Assembly: GCA_903930255.1 (NCBI GenBank)
Contig: CAIYYA010000255.1
Coordinates: forward strand, 1-64,000
Direction: 5' to 3'
DNA from: an uncultured beta proteobacterium
Lineage (GTDB): Bacteria; Pseudomonadota; Gammaproteobacteria; Burkholderiales; Burkholderiaceae_C
Length of the DNA: 64,000 nucleotides
In this document: piece by piece, positions 1 through 7,058 of the stretch
How positions within the stretch are numbered: position 1 is the first letter of the stretch
Layout of the letters: each line of letters opens with the position of its first letter
Position numbers and translations under genes: made by a program
Notes under the pieces: generated by a model
Told to the model about the DNA's origin: nothing
The model's database searches: none
What the model saw: the letters and a program-made list of their open reading frames with translations, nothing else

Positions 1-467
1 AAGAACAACTACTTGCCGAGTGCAACCTGCACACCATCGTGCGCCTGCCCAACGGCGTGTTTGCGCCCTACACCGGCATCAAGACCAACCTGCTGTTCTT
101 CACCAAAGGCACGCCCACCCAAGACGTTTGGTACTACGAGCACCCGTACCCCGCAGGCGTGAAGAACTACAACAAGACCAAGCCCATCCGCATCGAAGAG
201 TTTGATGCCGAGAAAGCCTGGTGGGGCAGCGAGGCGGATGGCTTTGCAGTGCGTGTGGAGAACGAACGCGCGTGGAAGGTCAGCATCGACCAGATCAAAG
301 CCGCCAACTACAACCTCGACCAGAAGAACCCCCACGCCGCAGATACCGTGAGCCACGACCCCGAGCAACTGCTGGCCGATTACGCGCGACTGCAAGGTGA
401 GGCGCAGGCACTGCGGGATGAGTTGAAAGACATATTGGTGAAGTCCTTGGGTGACTTGCAAAAATAA
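1..467 (+). CDS. hsdM: Type I restriction-modification DNA methyltransferase HsdM, C-terminal part (5' end outside window)
   Basis: The open frame runs in from the window edge (codons in phase with position 3) and ends at TAA 465-467. The readable part begins at a Leu-Pro-Asn-Gly-Val-Phe stretch followed by PYTGIKTNLLFF, which is the conserved stretch after the catalytic core of HsdM N6-adenine methyltransferases. The rest is the helical C-terminal region that contacts HsdS. The NPPY catalytic motif would lie upstream and cannot be seen. HsdM methylates adenine within the bipartite site chosen by HsdS and is also part of the restriction complex. The stop codon is inside a probable MqsA operator. 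The ORF-track GTG at 39 is internal, not the true start. Confidence 0.9.
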   Translation, partial: EQLLAECNLHTIVRLPNGVFAPYTGIKTNLLFFTKGTPTQDVWYYEHPYPAGVKNYNKTKPIRIEEFDAEKAWWGSEADGFAVRVENERAWKVSIDQIKAANYNLDQKNPHAADTVSHDPEQLLADYARLQGEAQALRDELKDILVKSLGDLQK

Positions 468-479
468 CCAAGTAGGTTA
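465..479. promoter_or_regulatory. Probable MqsA operator upstream of mqsR
   Basis: The sequence is TAACCAAGTAGGTTA, with perfect TAACC/GGTTA arms around a 5-base centre. The E. coli MqsA autoregulatory palindrome is, from memory, AACCT-N3-AGGTT; this site matches all of it except the fifth base of the left arm. It overlaps the hsdM stop codon, ends six bases before the GTG of mqsR, and its right arm supplies the AGG that is the only plausible ribosome-binding sequence. MqsA bound here should repress mqsRA and could also affect read-through from hsdM into hsdS. Confidence 0.72.
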
Positions 480-485
480 ATAATC

Positions 486-782
486 GTGGAAAAATCAACA
501 CCGCATTGCAAGCTACAGGTTGTGAAAGCCTTGCTGGATGCCGGAAAGTTTCAAGTGACGCGCACCGCACGCAACGGTGCAGCGGCATTGGGTTTTGACT
601 ATCCGGGCATGTTGGCAGTGGTCGCAGCTTTGCAGTTGTCAGACTTTTACAAAAGCATGACCACGCACGCTGACCACACCGTTTGGCAAGATGTTTACCG
701 CGCGGCTACGCCACTGGGCGACGTGTATCTGAAGCTAACGGTGGTGGATGATTTGTTGATCGTCTCTTTCAAGGAACTATGA
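486..782 (+). CDS. mqsR: MqsR family mRNA interferase toxin
   Basis: This is the 98-residue toxin of a type II toxin–antitoxin pair. MqsR is a RelE-fold endoribonuclease that cleaves mRNA mainly at GCU. The full length matches E. coli MqsR (98 residues) with near-identical blocks: MEKxTPH at the N-terminus, SDFYKSMTT followed by DHT.WQDVYR in the middle, and VYLKLTV with LIVSFKE at the end. The start is GTG at 486, 18 bases after the hsdM stop; the homologous MEK N-terminus fixes it. The antitoxin follows after one base. The pair sits between hsdM and hsdS, so it has been inserted into, or captured by, a restriction-modification operon. No damage is visible, so it should be functional. Confidence 0.95.
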   Translation: MEKSTPHCKLQVVKALLDAGKFQVTRTARNGAAALGFDYPGMLAVVAALQLSDFYKSMTTHADHTVWQDVYRAATPLGDVYLKLTVVDDLLIVSFKEL

Positions 783-783
783 C

Positions 784-1182
784 ATGAAATGCCCAAGCTG
801 CGGCGCTGCCGAACTGATCCACGACACCCGTGACGAAACGTACACCTACAAAGGCGTCAGCACAGTCATCCCCGCCGTCACCGGAGACTTCTGCCCTGCT
901 TGCGCCGAGTCGATTCACGATGGCGCTGAAACGGAACGCGTGATGAAAGAAATGAGCGCATTTCAGCGCCAAGTCAACGCCGCGTTTGTTCCCCCCAGCT
1001 TCATCACCGACATCCGCAAGAAGCTAGCCCTGGACCAGCGCGAAGCCGCTGAAATTTTTGGTGGCGGTGTCAACGCCTTCTCGCGGTATGAAACTGGCAA
1101 AACCAAACCTCCGCTGGCGCTGGTGAAGCTGCTCAAGGTGTTGGACCGCCACCCGGAGCTGCTGGCCGAGGTGCGGGCTTGA
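784..1182 (+). CDS. mqsA: MqsA family antitoxin / transcriptional regulator
   Basis: This 132-residue protein has the two-domain architecture of MqsA. The N-terminal zinc domain has two CxxC pairs (CPSCG near residue 3 and CPAC near residue 37) and binds and neutralises MqsR. The C-terminal helix-turn-helix XRE domain carries the signature EIFGGGVNAFSRYE, nearly identical to E. coli MqsA. As in E. coli, and unlike most type II systems, the toxin gene comes first. It begins one base after mqsR and is surely co-transcribed and translationally linked. By family knowledge it represses its own promoter through the palindrome described at 465-479. hsdS follows 37 bases later. Confidence 0.95.
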   Translation: MKCPSCGAAELIHDTRDETYTYKGVSTVIPAVTGDFCPACAESIHDGAETERVMKEMSAFQRQVNAAFVPPSFITDIRKKLALDQREAAEIFGGGVNAFSRYETGKTKPPLALVKLLKVLDRHPELLAEVRA

Positions 1183-1219
1183 GATTTTCTATTGAATTGG
1201 CCTCTAGCCCCCGTGGAAT

Positions 1220-2917
1220 GTGCGCATGCTGCTATCAAATGTGAATCTATTGGCGAAAGCCCCAAATGGCGTGGCGCGTCTGCGCGAGCTGATTTTGACG
1301 CTGGCCGTGCAAGGCAAGCTGGTGCCGCAAGACCCGAAGGACGAACCGGCGAGTGAATTGCTGAAGAAGATTCGGGTGGAGAAAGACCGGCTGATTGCCG
1401 AGGGCAAGATCAAGCGTGACAAGCCGCTGGCGGAGATTGCGGAGGAGGAAATGCCGTTCTTGCTGCCTTCGGGTTGGGAATGGGAAAGATTTGGCGCGAT
1501 CGCTGGTATTGAGCGTGGTGGTTCGCCTCGCCCAATTGACTCATTTCTGACGGACGATCCTGATGGGTTGAATTGGATCAAGATCGGGGACACAGAAAAA
1601 GGTGGAAAGTACATCACCTCTGCCAGCCAGAAGATTAGGCGAGAAGGTTTGGTGAAGACGCGAATGGTTTTCCCAGGCGACTTTCTCCTCACGAACTCGA
1701 TGAGCTTCGGGCGCCCGTACATAACTCAAATTGAAGGGTGTATCCATGACGGATGGTTGCGCATCAGTCCGCCAAGTTCTCTGAACAAAGATTATCTTTA
1801 TCTGTTGCTCTCGTCCCGGTTCATTCGCACCGTTTTCGAAGCAGCAGCGGCTGGTGGTGTCGTACTGAACCTGAATGCAGACAAGGTTCGCACGGTTCCA
1901 ATTCCGCTGCCGCCGCTCGTCGAACAATCCCGCATCGTCACCCGCGTGGAAGAACTCATGCGCCTGTGCGACGCGCTCGAAGCCAAAGGCCAGCTCGAAG
2001 CCACGCAACACACCCAGCTCGTCAGCACCCTGCTGGCCACGCTCACCGACAACGAAACGCCCGCGCAACTGACTGAGAACTGGCACCGCATCGCCACCCA
2101 CTTCGACCTGCTGCTAGACCGCCCCCAGGCCGTGGACGCGCTGGAGCAAACCATCCTGCAACTCGCAGTGCGCGGCCTGCTCGTCCCCCAAGACCCGCAA
2201 GACGAACCCGCCAGTGAACTATTGAAGAAAATCCGCGCCGAGAAAGACAAGCTCATCGCCCAAGGCAAGATCAAACGCGACAAACCCTTGCCGCCGATTG
2301 CGGAAGACGAACAGCCGTTTGCGTTGCCGCCGGGATGGGAGTGGGTGCGAATTGAGACACTGGCAGATGTCGGAACCGGAACGACACCATCCCGAGACAA
2401 CGTGGCTTTTTTCGCCAATGGTTCGATACCGTGGGTTACCAGCGGTGAAACAGGCAAGCCGTTCATTGCTGAAACTGCTCAGCACGTTACTGAGTTTGCC
2501 CTTTTACAAACCAATTTAACGGTCTACCCGGTTGGGACACTGGTTCTGGCAATGTATGGGCAAGGCAAAACGCGGGGGCAAGTTTCGGAACTGCAAATTG
2601 AAGCAACGACAAACCAAGCATGTGCAGCCATTGTGCTCGTAGAGCAGTCGTTGGCACATCGCAGTTTCGTTAAGCTTGTGTTTGAAAAGAGCTACGACAA
2701 GATACGTCAGCTTTCCGCAGGTGGCGCGCAGCCAAATTTGAATGTCGGAAAAATCAAAGCGACGTTGATCCCCCTCCCGCCCCTCGCCGAACAATCCCGC
2801 ATCGTCACCCGCGTAGCCCAGCTGCGCCGCCTGTGTTCCGACCTGCGCAAGCGCCTGACCGCCAGTCAATCCACCCAAGCCCATCTGGCCGAGGCGTTGG
2901 TTCAGGATGTTGCGTAG
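1220..2917 (+). CDS. hsdS: Type I restriction-modification specificity subunit HsdS
   Basis: HsdS (565 residues) sets the bipartite DNA target of the HsdMR complex. Two halves repeat: a linker of the form VPQDP.DEPASELLKKIR...KIKRDKPL appears near residues 35-80 and again near 340-385, each preceding a variable target-recognition domain. A second conserved block, PLPPL.EQSRIVTRV, closes each half and starts the dimerising helices. Full length agrees with the family. The track start is GTG 1220; ATG 1226, preceded by GGAA about nine bases upstream, is at least as likely. hsdM lies upstream beyond the inserted mqsRA pair. hsdR is not in the window, and the gene downstream is unrelated. Confidence 0.93.
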   Translation: MRMLLSNVNLLAKAPNGVARLRELILTLAVQGKLVPQDPKDEPASELLKKIRVEKDRLIAEGKIKRDKPLAEIAEEEMPFLLPSGWEWERFGAIAGIERGGSPRPIDSFLTDDPDGLNWIKIGDTEKGGKYITSASQKIRREGLVKTRMVFPGDFLLTNSMSFGRPYITQIEGCIHDGWLRISPPSSLNKDYLYLLLSSRFIRTVFEAAAAGGVVLNLNADKVRTVPIPLPPLVEQSRIVTRVEELMRLCDALEAKGQLEATQHTQLVSTLLATLTDNETPAQLTENWHRIATHFDLLLDRPQAVDALEQTILQLAVRGLLVPQDPQDEPASELLKKIRAEKDKLIAQGKIKRDKPLPPIAEDEQPFALPPGWEWVRIETLADVGTGTTPSRDNVAFFANGSIPWVTSGETGKPFIAETAQHVTEFALLQTNLTVYPVGTLVLAMYGQGKTRGQVSELQIEATTNQACAAIVLVEQSLAHRSFVKLVFEKSYDKIRQLSAGGAQPNLNVGKIKATLIPLPPLAEQSRIVTRVAQLRRLCSDLRKRLTASQSTQAHLAEALVQDVA

Positions 2918-2951
2918 AAAGCGAAAAATCGTTGATTCGGCTTGATTAAAC

Positions 2952-2979
2952 TTGATTTCAACCGCTTTGCACCGATAAT
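2952..2979 (+). promoter_or_regulatory. Sigma-70-like promoter giving a leaderless or near-leaderless mRNA for the XRE/ImmA gene
   Basis: A -35 TTGATT (2952-2957) and a -10 GATAAT (2974-2979) are separated by 16 bases. The expected start point falls at or within a few bases of the ATG at 2989, leaving no room for a Shine-Dalgarno sequence. Leaderless starts are known for some cI-like repressor genes. The call is by eye only. Confidence 0.5.
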
Positions 2980-2988
2980 CTACTGCTT

Positions 2989-4110
2989 ATGCACAAAGTT
3001 ATCCACAGCGACAACGTCAAATCCGCTATCCAGAAGCTGGGTTGGACCCAGAAAGAACTGGCTGCGCAGTTGGGTGTAACAGGTCAAGCTGTTACCAACT
3101 GGATGAAGGGAACAGATTTCCCCCGCCCCGACAAGCTACTCAAGCTTGCAACCACTCTGAAGCTGGGGTTTGCCGAATTGGTGCAGTTGCCCCAAGCCGC
3201 TCAGCCTGTCGTGGCATTTCGCAAAAAGGCTGGGGCCAAGACGACTGACGCACATGTTTCCAAAGCCATGGCGATGGGTGCGCTCCTCAAAGGCTTAGTC
3301 CCGTTTCTACCGACTCTGCCGCAATTGCGCCGCCAAGTGCCCAACCCCAATACTGATTACGTCGCCTTGCAGGCTGTTGCGGCGCAGGTGCGCGCAACCC
3401 TGGGTTTGACCCAAGGCGCGGTGCTGCATTACGGACACTTGCTGGGTGAGTTTGTCGAGAACGGTGCTGTGGTCGTGCCGGTGATGTGGGGCAGTCAGCA
3501 AAACCACAAAAACGCACTACACATCCTGTTACCGCAAGAGCGTGTAACGTTTATTTTGTTGAACTTGGATACGTACCCGGAGGACTTCAAGTTCTGGATG
3601 GCACATGAATTGGCGCATGTGTTTACGCCAGACCTTGCAGGCAAGATAGAGGGTGAAGACTTTGCCGATGCATTTGCGGGTGCGTTGTTGTTTCCTGTGG
3701 AGTTGGCCCGTACGGTGTACGAAAAGGCATCTGGTGGTAATAAAACTAATGAGTCAAAGGTGTTGCAGGCATTTGCGGCCGAACATGGCATTTCTTTGTT
3801 TAGCGTTTTCAATGAAGCAAATCGTTTTGCGCAAGCCAACGGCCTGCCTCCGTTAAAACACGACGCAACAGAGATACATGCCATTCGCAACGCACAACGC
3901 GGCAAACTGGTGAGTGAGATGTTGTTTGCGCCATTGCCGCCCGAACCGTCGGTCTATGTGGCTGCTGCTGAAAAGCAATTTAAGAGTCCGTTCTTTTACG
4001 CCTTGCGCCGCATGGTGAAAGAGCAGCAAACGGGTGCTGGATACATTCAGCAAGTTATGGACATTCCTATGCAGGATGCAGCGGCACTGCATAAGGAATT
4101 GGCTCGGTGA
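2989..4110 (+). CDS. XRE family regulator fused to an ImmA/IrrE metallopeptidase domain
   Basis: This 373-residue protein joins an N-terminal helix-turn-helix (about residues 10-65, TQKELAAQLGVTGQAVTNW) to an ImmA/IrrE (COG2856) zinc-peptidase domain with the HExxH-type motif HELAH in the stretch FWMAHELAHVF, near residue 206. Such proteins are often antitoxin-like regulators or, as in ImmR/ImmA systems, cleave a repressor. Its stop overlaps the next gene's start (GTGA, 4107-4110), so the two are translationally coupled. The partner is a PIN-domain gene, so the pair looks like a toxin–antitoxin-type module. The protein is intact; the partner is frameshifted. Function beyond the domain calls is inference. 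Confidence 0.85.
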   Translation: MHKVIHSDNVKSAIQKLGWTQKELAAQLGVTGQAVTNWMKGTDFPRPDKLLKLATTLKLGFAELVQLPQAAQPVVAFRKKAGAKTTDAHVSKAMAMGALLKGLVPFLPTLPQLRRQVPNPNTDYVALQAVAAQVRATLGLTQGAVLHYGHLLGEFVENGAVVVPVMWGSQQNHKNALHILLPQERVTFILLNLDTYPEDFKFWMAHELAHVFTPDLAGKIEGEDFADAFAGALLFPVELARTVYEKASGGNKTNESKVLQAFAAEHGISLFSVFNEANRFAQANGLPPLKHDATEIHAIRNAQRGKLVSEMLFAPLPPEPSVYVAAAEKQFKSPFFYALRRMVKEQQTGAGYIQQVMDIPMQDAAALHKELAR

Positions 4111-4692
4111 CAACCCAGGTCCTGCTGGACACCAACACCTACCTTCGGCTTGCAAAACGAATACGTCCGGCTGTAGGGCGGAAGTTCGGGCAGGTGCCTT
4201 ATGTACTGGTCATCCTCAAGGCGGTGGAAGACGAGGTGCACCGAAGTGCGCGGTTGAGATTTCTAAATCCGTGGTTTGATGAGCCTGAAATTTGCGCAAG
4301 AGCGAATGGCAAAGCAAACTCGGCTCAGTGCAGCGGAAAAACAGGACTTGAAGCTGGTGCAAGACGTGCTGCGGGGCACAGTTCAGTTGGATGTTGCCAA
4401 GTACACAACCGGTCGTTCACCACCGGGGGCCACGGATTGCTGGTTGCTGGCATACGGTCAAGTCAAGGATGCCATTGTGGCAACCGATGACTTGGGCATG
4501 CATACGCTGGCGGCAGACTTTGGTCTTAAGGTTTGGCATGGATTTGAGTTGTTGGCAAAACTCAAATCAGCGAAGGTAGTAGACAACGATCTGATCCGCG
4601 ACATCTACGATGCATTGGAGCGCAACGGCGATATGACTGAAACTTGGCGCAAGGCCAAGTACAGTGAGTTCGCGAGAATCTTTGGCGTTTAA
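4107..4692 (+). pseudogene. PIN-domain protein (putative toxin/nuclease), disrupted by a single-base frameshift
   Basis: Two ORF-track entries (4107-4490 and 4276-4692) are the two halves of one PIN-like protein. The first half gives LLDTNTYLRLAKR, with the first catalytic Asp, and EDEVHR. The second half gives RMAKQTRLSAAEK, TDCWLLAYG and IVATDDLGMHTLA with the later acidic residues. The halves are in phases one base apart. Reading CCTGAAATTTGCG with one base removed from the A3T3 run at about 4288-4293 gives a seamless PEFAQERM join. So either the gene carries one extra base (inactive, or a sequencing error) or it uses +1 frameshifting. The rejoined protein is about 194 residues, normal for a PIN domain. 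It is coupled to the upstream XRE/ImmA gene by a GTGA overlap. Confidence 0.75.
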
Positions 4693-4777
4693 CGCTTCAC
4701 CAAAGAAAAACCCCCAAGCAGTTGACACCGAAGTGCGTTTCTGAAGGGGGCCGTGTTGAGAAGAAGTTTACTAAAAG

Positions 4778-6286
4778 TTACCGGCTACTCGGAAAACTAA
4801 ACACCGCCCCCTCGCGCACGCCAGCACTTGGCCAGCGCTGGGTAATGGTCTTGCGCTTGGTATAAAAGCGCATCGCGTCCGGGCCGTAGCCGTGCAGGTC
4901 GCCAAATAGAGAACGCTTCCAGCCACCAAACGAGTGGTACGCCACCGGCACCGGCAGCGGCACATTCACGCCCACCATGCCGACCAGAATGTTGTCGGTG
5001 AAATAACGCGCGGCTTCTCCGTCGCGGGTGAAGATGCAGGTGCCGTTGCCGTATTCGTGGGCATCGATCATGTCCATCGCCTCTTGCAAAGTTTTTACCC
5101 GCACCACACCCAGCACCGGGCCAAAAATTTCTTCCTGGTAAGTCACCATGCCAGGCTTCACGTTGTCAAACAGGCAAGCGCCTAAAAAGTAACCTGCTTC
5201 GTGACCGGGCACGCTGACGCCACGGCCATCCACCACCAGCGTGGCACCCTCGGCCACACCCTGATCAACGTAGCCTTTAACCTTGTCGAAATGCGCCTTG
5301 GTCACCAGCGGTCCCATGTCGCAAGCAGCATCGGTGCCGGGGCCGACCTTCATCTTGGCAATTTCGACCGTCAGGCCTGCCACCACCGCGTCGGCCGTGG
5401 CGTCACCGACGGCTACCACCAGCGGAATCGCCATGCAGCGCTCGCCGCACGAACCATAAGCGGCGCCCATCAGCGCATTCACCGCGTTGGCGATGTCGGC
5501 ATCGGGCATCACCACGGCGTGGTTTTTGGCACCACCCAAAGCCTGCACACGCTTGCCCTGACTGCATCCCGTGCTATAAATATATTCAGCAATGGGGGTG
5601 GAGCCGACAAAGCTGATGGCTTTGACGCGTGGGTCGTTCAGCAGCGTATCGACGGCCTCTTTGTCGCCATGCACCACGTTAAGCACGCCCGGTGGCAGAC
5701 CCGCTTGCAGCGCCAGTTGCGCCACCAGCAAGGCACTGCTGGGGTCACGCTCGGAAGGTTTCAAAATGAAAGTGTTGCCGCAGGCTACGGCCATCGGCCA
5801 CATCCACAACGGCACCATCACCGGAAAGTTGAACGGTGTGATGCCGGCGGTGACACCCAGCGCCTGGAATTCGCTCCACGAATCAATCGCAGGGCCGACA
5901 TTTTTGCTGTGCTCACCCTTGAGCAATTCAGGGGCATACGAGGCGTATTCGACGTTTTCAATGCCACGCTGCAGCTCGCCCATGCTGTCGGCTAGCACCT
6001 TGCCGTGCTCGGCAGTGACCAGTGCGCAGATCGCCTGTGCGTTGGCTTCGAGCAGCACTTTCAGATTGCTCATGACGCGCGCACGCTTGAGCGGCGGCGT
6101 ATTGCGCCAGGCCGGGTAAGCGGCTTGGGCACTGGCGATGGCCGCCTCGACGGTCAGTTTGTCTGCCAGCAGCACACGCTTTTCGACCTGGCCGGTGGCG
6201 GGATTGAACACGTCGGCACTGCGGCTGCCACCTTGGGTGGCTTTGCCGTCAATCAGGTGCGCAATGAGGGGAAGTGTTTTGCTCAT
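4778..6286 (-). CDS. mmsA: CoA-acylating methylmalonate/malonate-semialdehyde dehydrogenase
   Basis: MmsA (502 residues, full length) oxidises methylmalonate semialdehyde or malonate semialdehyde to propionyl-CoA or acetyl-CoA using NAD+ and CoA. The aldehyde dehydrogenase fold is evident from ITPFNFPVMVPLWMWP in the NAD-binding domain, KPSERDPSSALL, and the catalytic cysteine in GSCGERCMA, a motif particular to MmsA. It is the last gene of a minus-strand group with a PaiB-like gene and an omega-amino acid:pyruvate transaminase. Together they make a route from beta-alanine through malonate semialdehyde to acetyl-CoA. The 118-bp gap upstream contains a palindromic repeat copy. Confidence 0.92.
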   Translation of the reverse strand: MSKTLPLIAHLIDGKATQGGSRSADVFNPATGQVEKRVLLADKLTVEAAIASAQAAYPAWRNTPPLKRARVMSNLKVLLEANAQAICALVTAEHGKVLADSMGELQRGIENVEYASYAPELLKGEHSKNVGPAIDSWSEFQALGVTAGITPFNFPVMVPLWMWPMAVACGNTFILKPSERDPSSALLVAQLALQAGLPPGVLNVVHGDKEAVDTLLNDPRVKAISFVGSTPIAEYIYSTGCSQGKRVQALGGAKNHAVVMPDADIANAVNALMGAAYGSCGERCMAIPLVVAVGDATADAVVAGLTVEIAKMKVGPGTDAACDMGPLVTKAHFDKVKGYVDQGVAEGATLVVDGRGVSVPGHEAGYFLGACLFDNVKPGMVTYQEEIFGPVLGVVRVKTLQEAMDMIDAHEYGNGTCIFTRDGEAARYFTDNILVGMVGVNVPLPVPVAYHSFGGWKRSLFGDLHGYGPDAMRFYTKRKTITQRWPSAGVREGAVFSFPSSR

Positions 6287-6303
6287 GATCAGTCTCTGTT
6301 TTA

Positions 6304-6351
6304 TAGAAAAAATAAGGCTTTAGCGCTTGCTACATAAGCGCCAACAGCTAT
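6304..6351 (-). repeat. Dispersed palindromic repeat, copy A (mmsA–paiB spacer)
   Basis: Read on the minus strand it gives ATAGCTGTTGGCGCTTATG followed by AAGCGCTAAAGCCTTATTTT. The inner GGCGCTTA/AAGCGCTA parts can fold into a hairpin. It matches the other copies listed here to the consensus TAGCT..T.GCGCTT..TG.A...GCGCTAGAG. The copy occupies much of the gap upstream of mmsA. Confidence 0.6.
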
Positions 6352-6404
6352 GTTAAGCATAGCGCGTTCCAAGCCGCGCCACAGCGGGTTCAGGCCGTTA
6401 CCAG

Positions 6405-7031
6405 TCATGTCATCAGGGCAGCCACTTGCCGCGCGGCCTCCTGTGGTTCGCCCAGCAGACCCTGGCGCACACCCTGCCGACTCTCGGGCGGGTGATTCTG
6501 GCTCAACTTAAATTTGCCGACCAGGCTGGTCAGCGTGATCTCCAGGCCAACCACACCGGCCATCATGCGGCTGATGTAATCGCCGGGGGCATCGCCCACC
6601 TGCCAGGGCGCGGCGCGGCGTGCCTCCTGGCTGTTGGTTAACGCATCGAGTTGGGCGCGCAGCCATTGCGGGTCGCCATCCACCACGCGTAAAAAGCCGC
6701 TGGCTTGCACCACCGAATAGTTCCAGGTGGGAACCACGCGGCCATGCTCAGCTTTGCCGGGGTACCAAGAGGGCGAGACATAGGCTTGTGGCCCATGGAA
6801 AACCACCAAAACCTGGCGCTGCGCCGGGTGCAGCTGCCAAAGCGGATTGGCGCGGGCAACGTGGGCGCGCAGGGTGCCATGTGCGCCCGCACTGGCGTCC
6901 AGCACAAAGGGCACCTGATCGGCCACGGGCGCACCGTTGGCCTCGGTGATCAGGGTGCCCAGTGCGTTTTGCGCAATGAGCGCGTGCAGTTGCTCGGCTT
7001 GTGTCTGAGAAAAATGGGCTGGTAAATACAT
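6405..7031 (-). CDS. PaiB-like FMN-binding negative transcriptional regulator family protein
   Basis: This 208-residue protein has the PaiB/FMN-binding split-barrel pattern: MYLPAHF start, VPFVLD, HVARANPLW, VLVVFHGPQAYVSPSWY and VVPTWNYSVVQASG. Bacillus PaiB was named for effects on sporulation and protease genes, but members bind flavin and haem-like ligands and many have no proven role. Here it lies 27 bases after the transaminase gene and before mmsA, so it is probably in the same transcript. It could be a flavin-dependent accessory of the pathway or an unrelated passenger. Nothing is truncated. Confidence 0.85.
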   Translation of the reverse strand: MYLPAHFSQTQAEQLHALIAQNALGTLITEANGAPVADQVPFVLDASAGAHGTLRAHVARANPLWQLHPAQRQVLVVFHGPQAYVSPSWYPGKAEHGRVVPTWNYSVVQASGFLRVVDGDPQWLRAQLDALTNSQEARRAAPWQVGDAPGDYISRMMAGVVGLEITLTSLVGKFKLSQNHPPESRQGVRQGLLGEPQEAARQVAALMT

Positions 7032-7058
7032 GGTCAGAGACGCTTGAATATGTTGGGC

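Noticed and set aside
4693-4760. Terminator-like pairing (CCCCC...GGGGG) between the PIN gene and mmsA
   Set aside because: Arms beyond the five G/C pairs do not match and there is no U tract.
5201-5995. 264-residue plus-strand ORF opposite mmsA
   Set aside because: His-rich antisense shadow of a conserved dehydrogenase gene.
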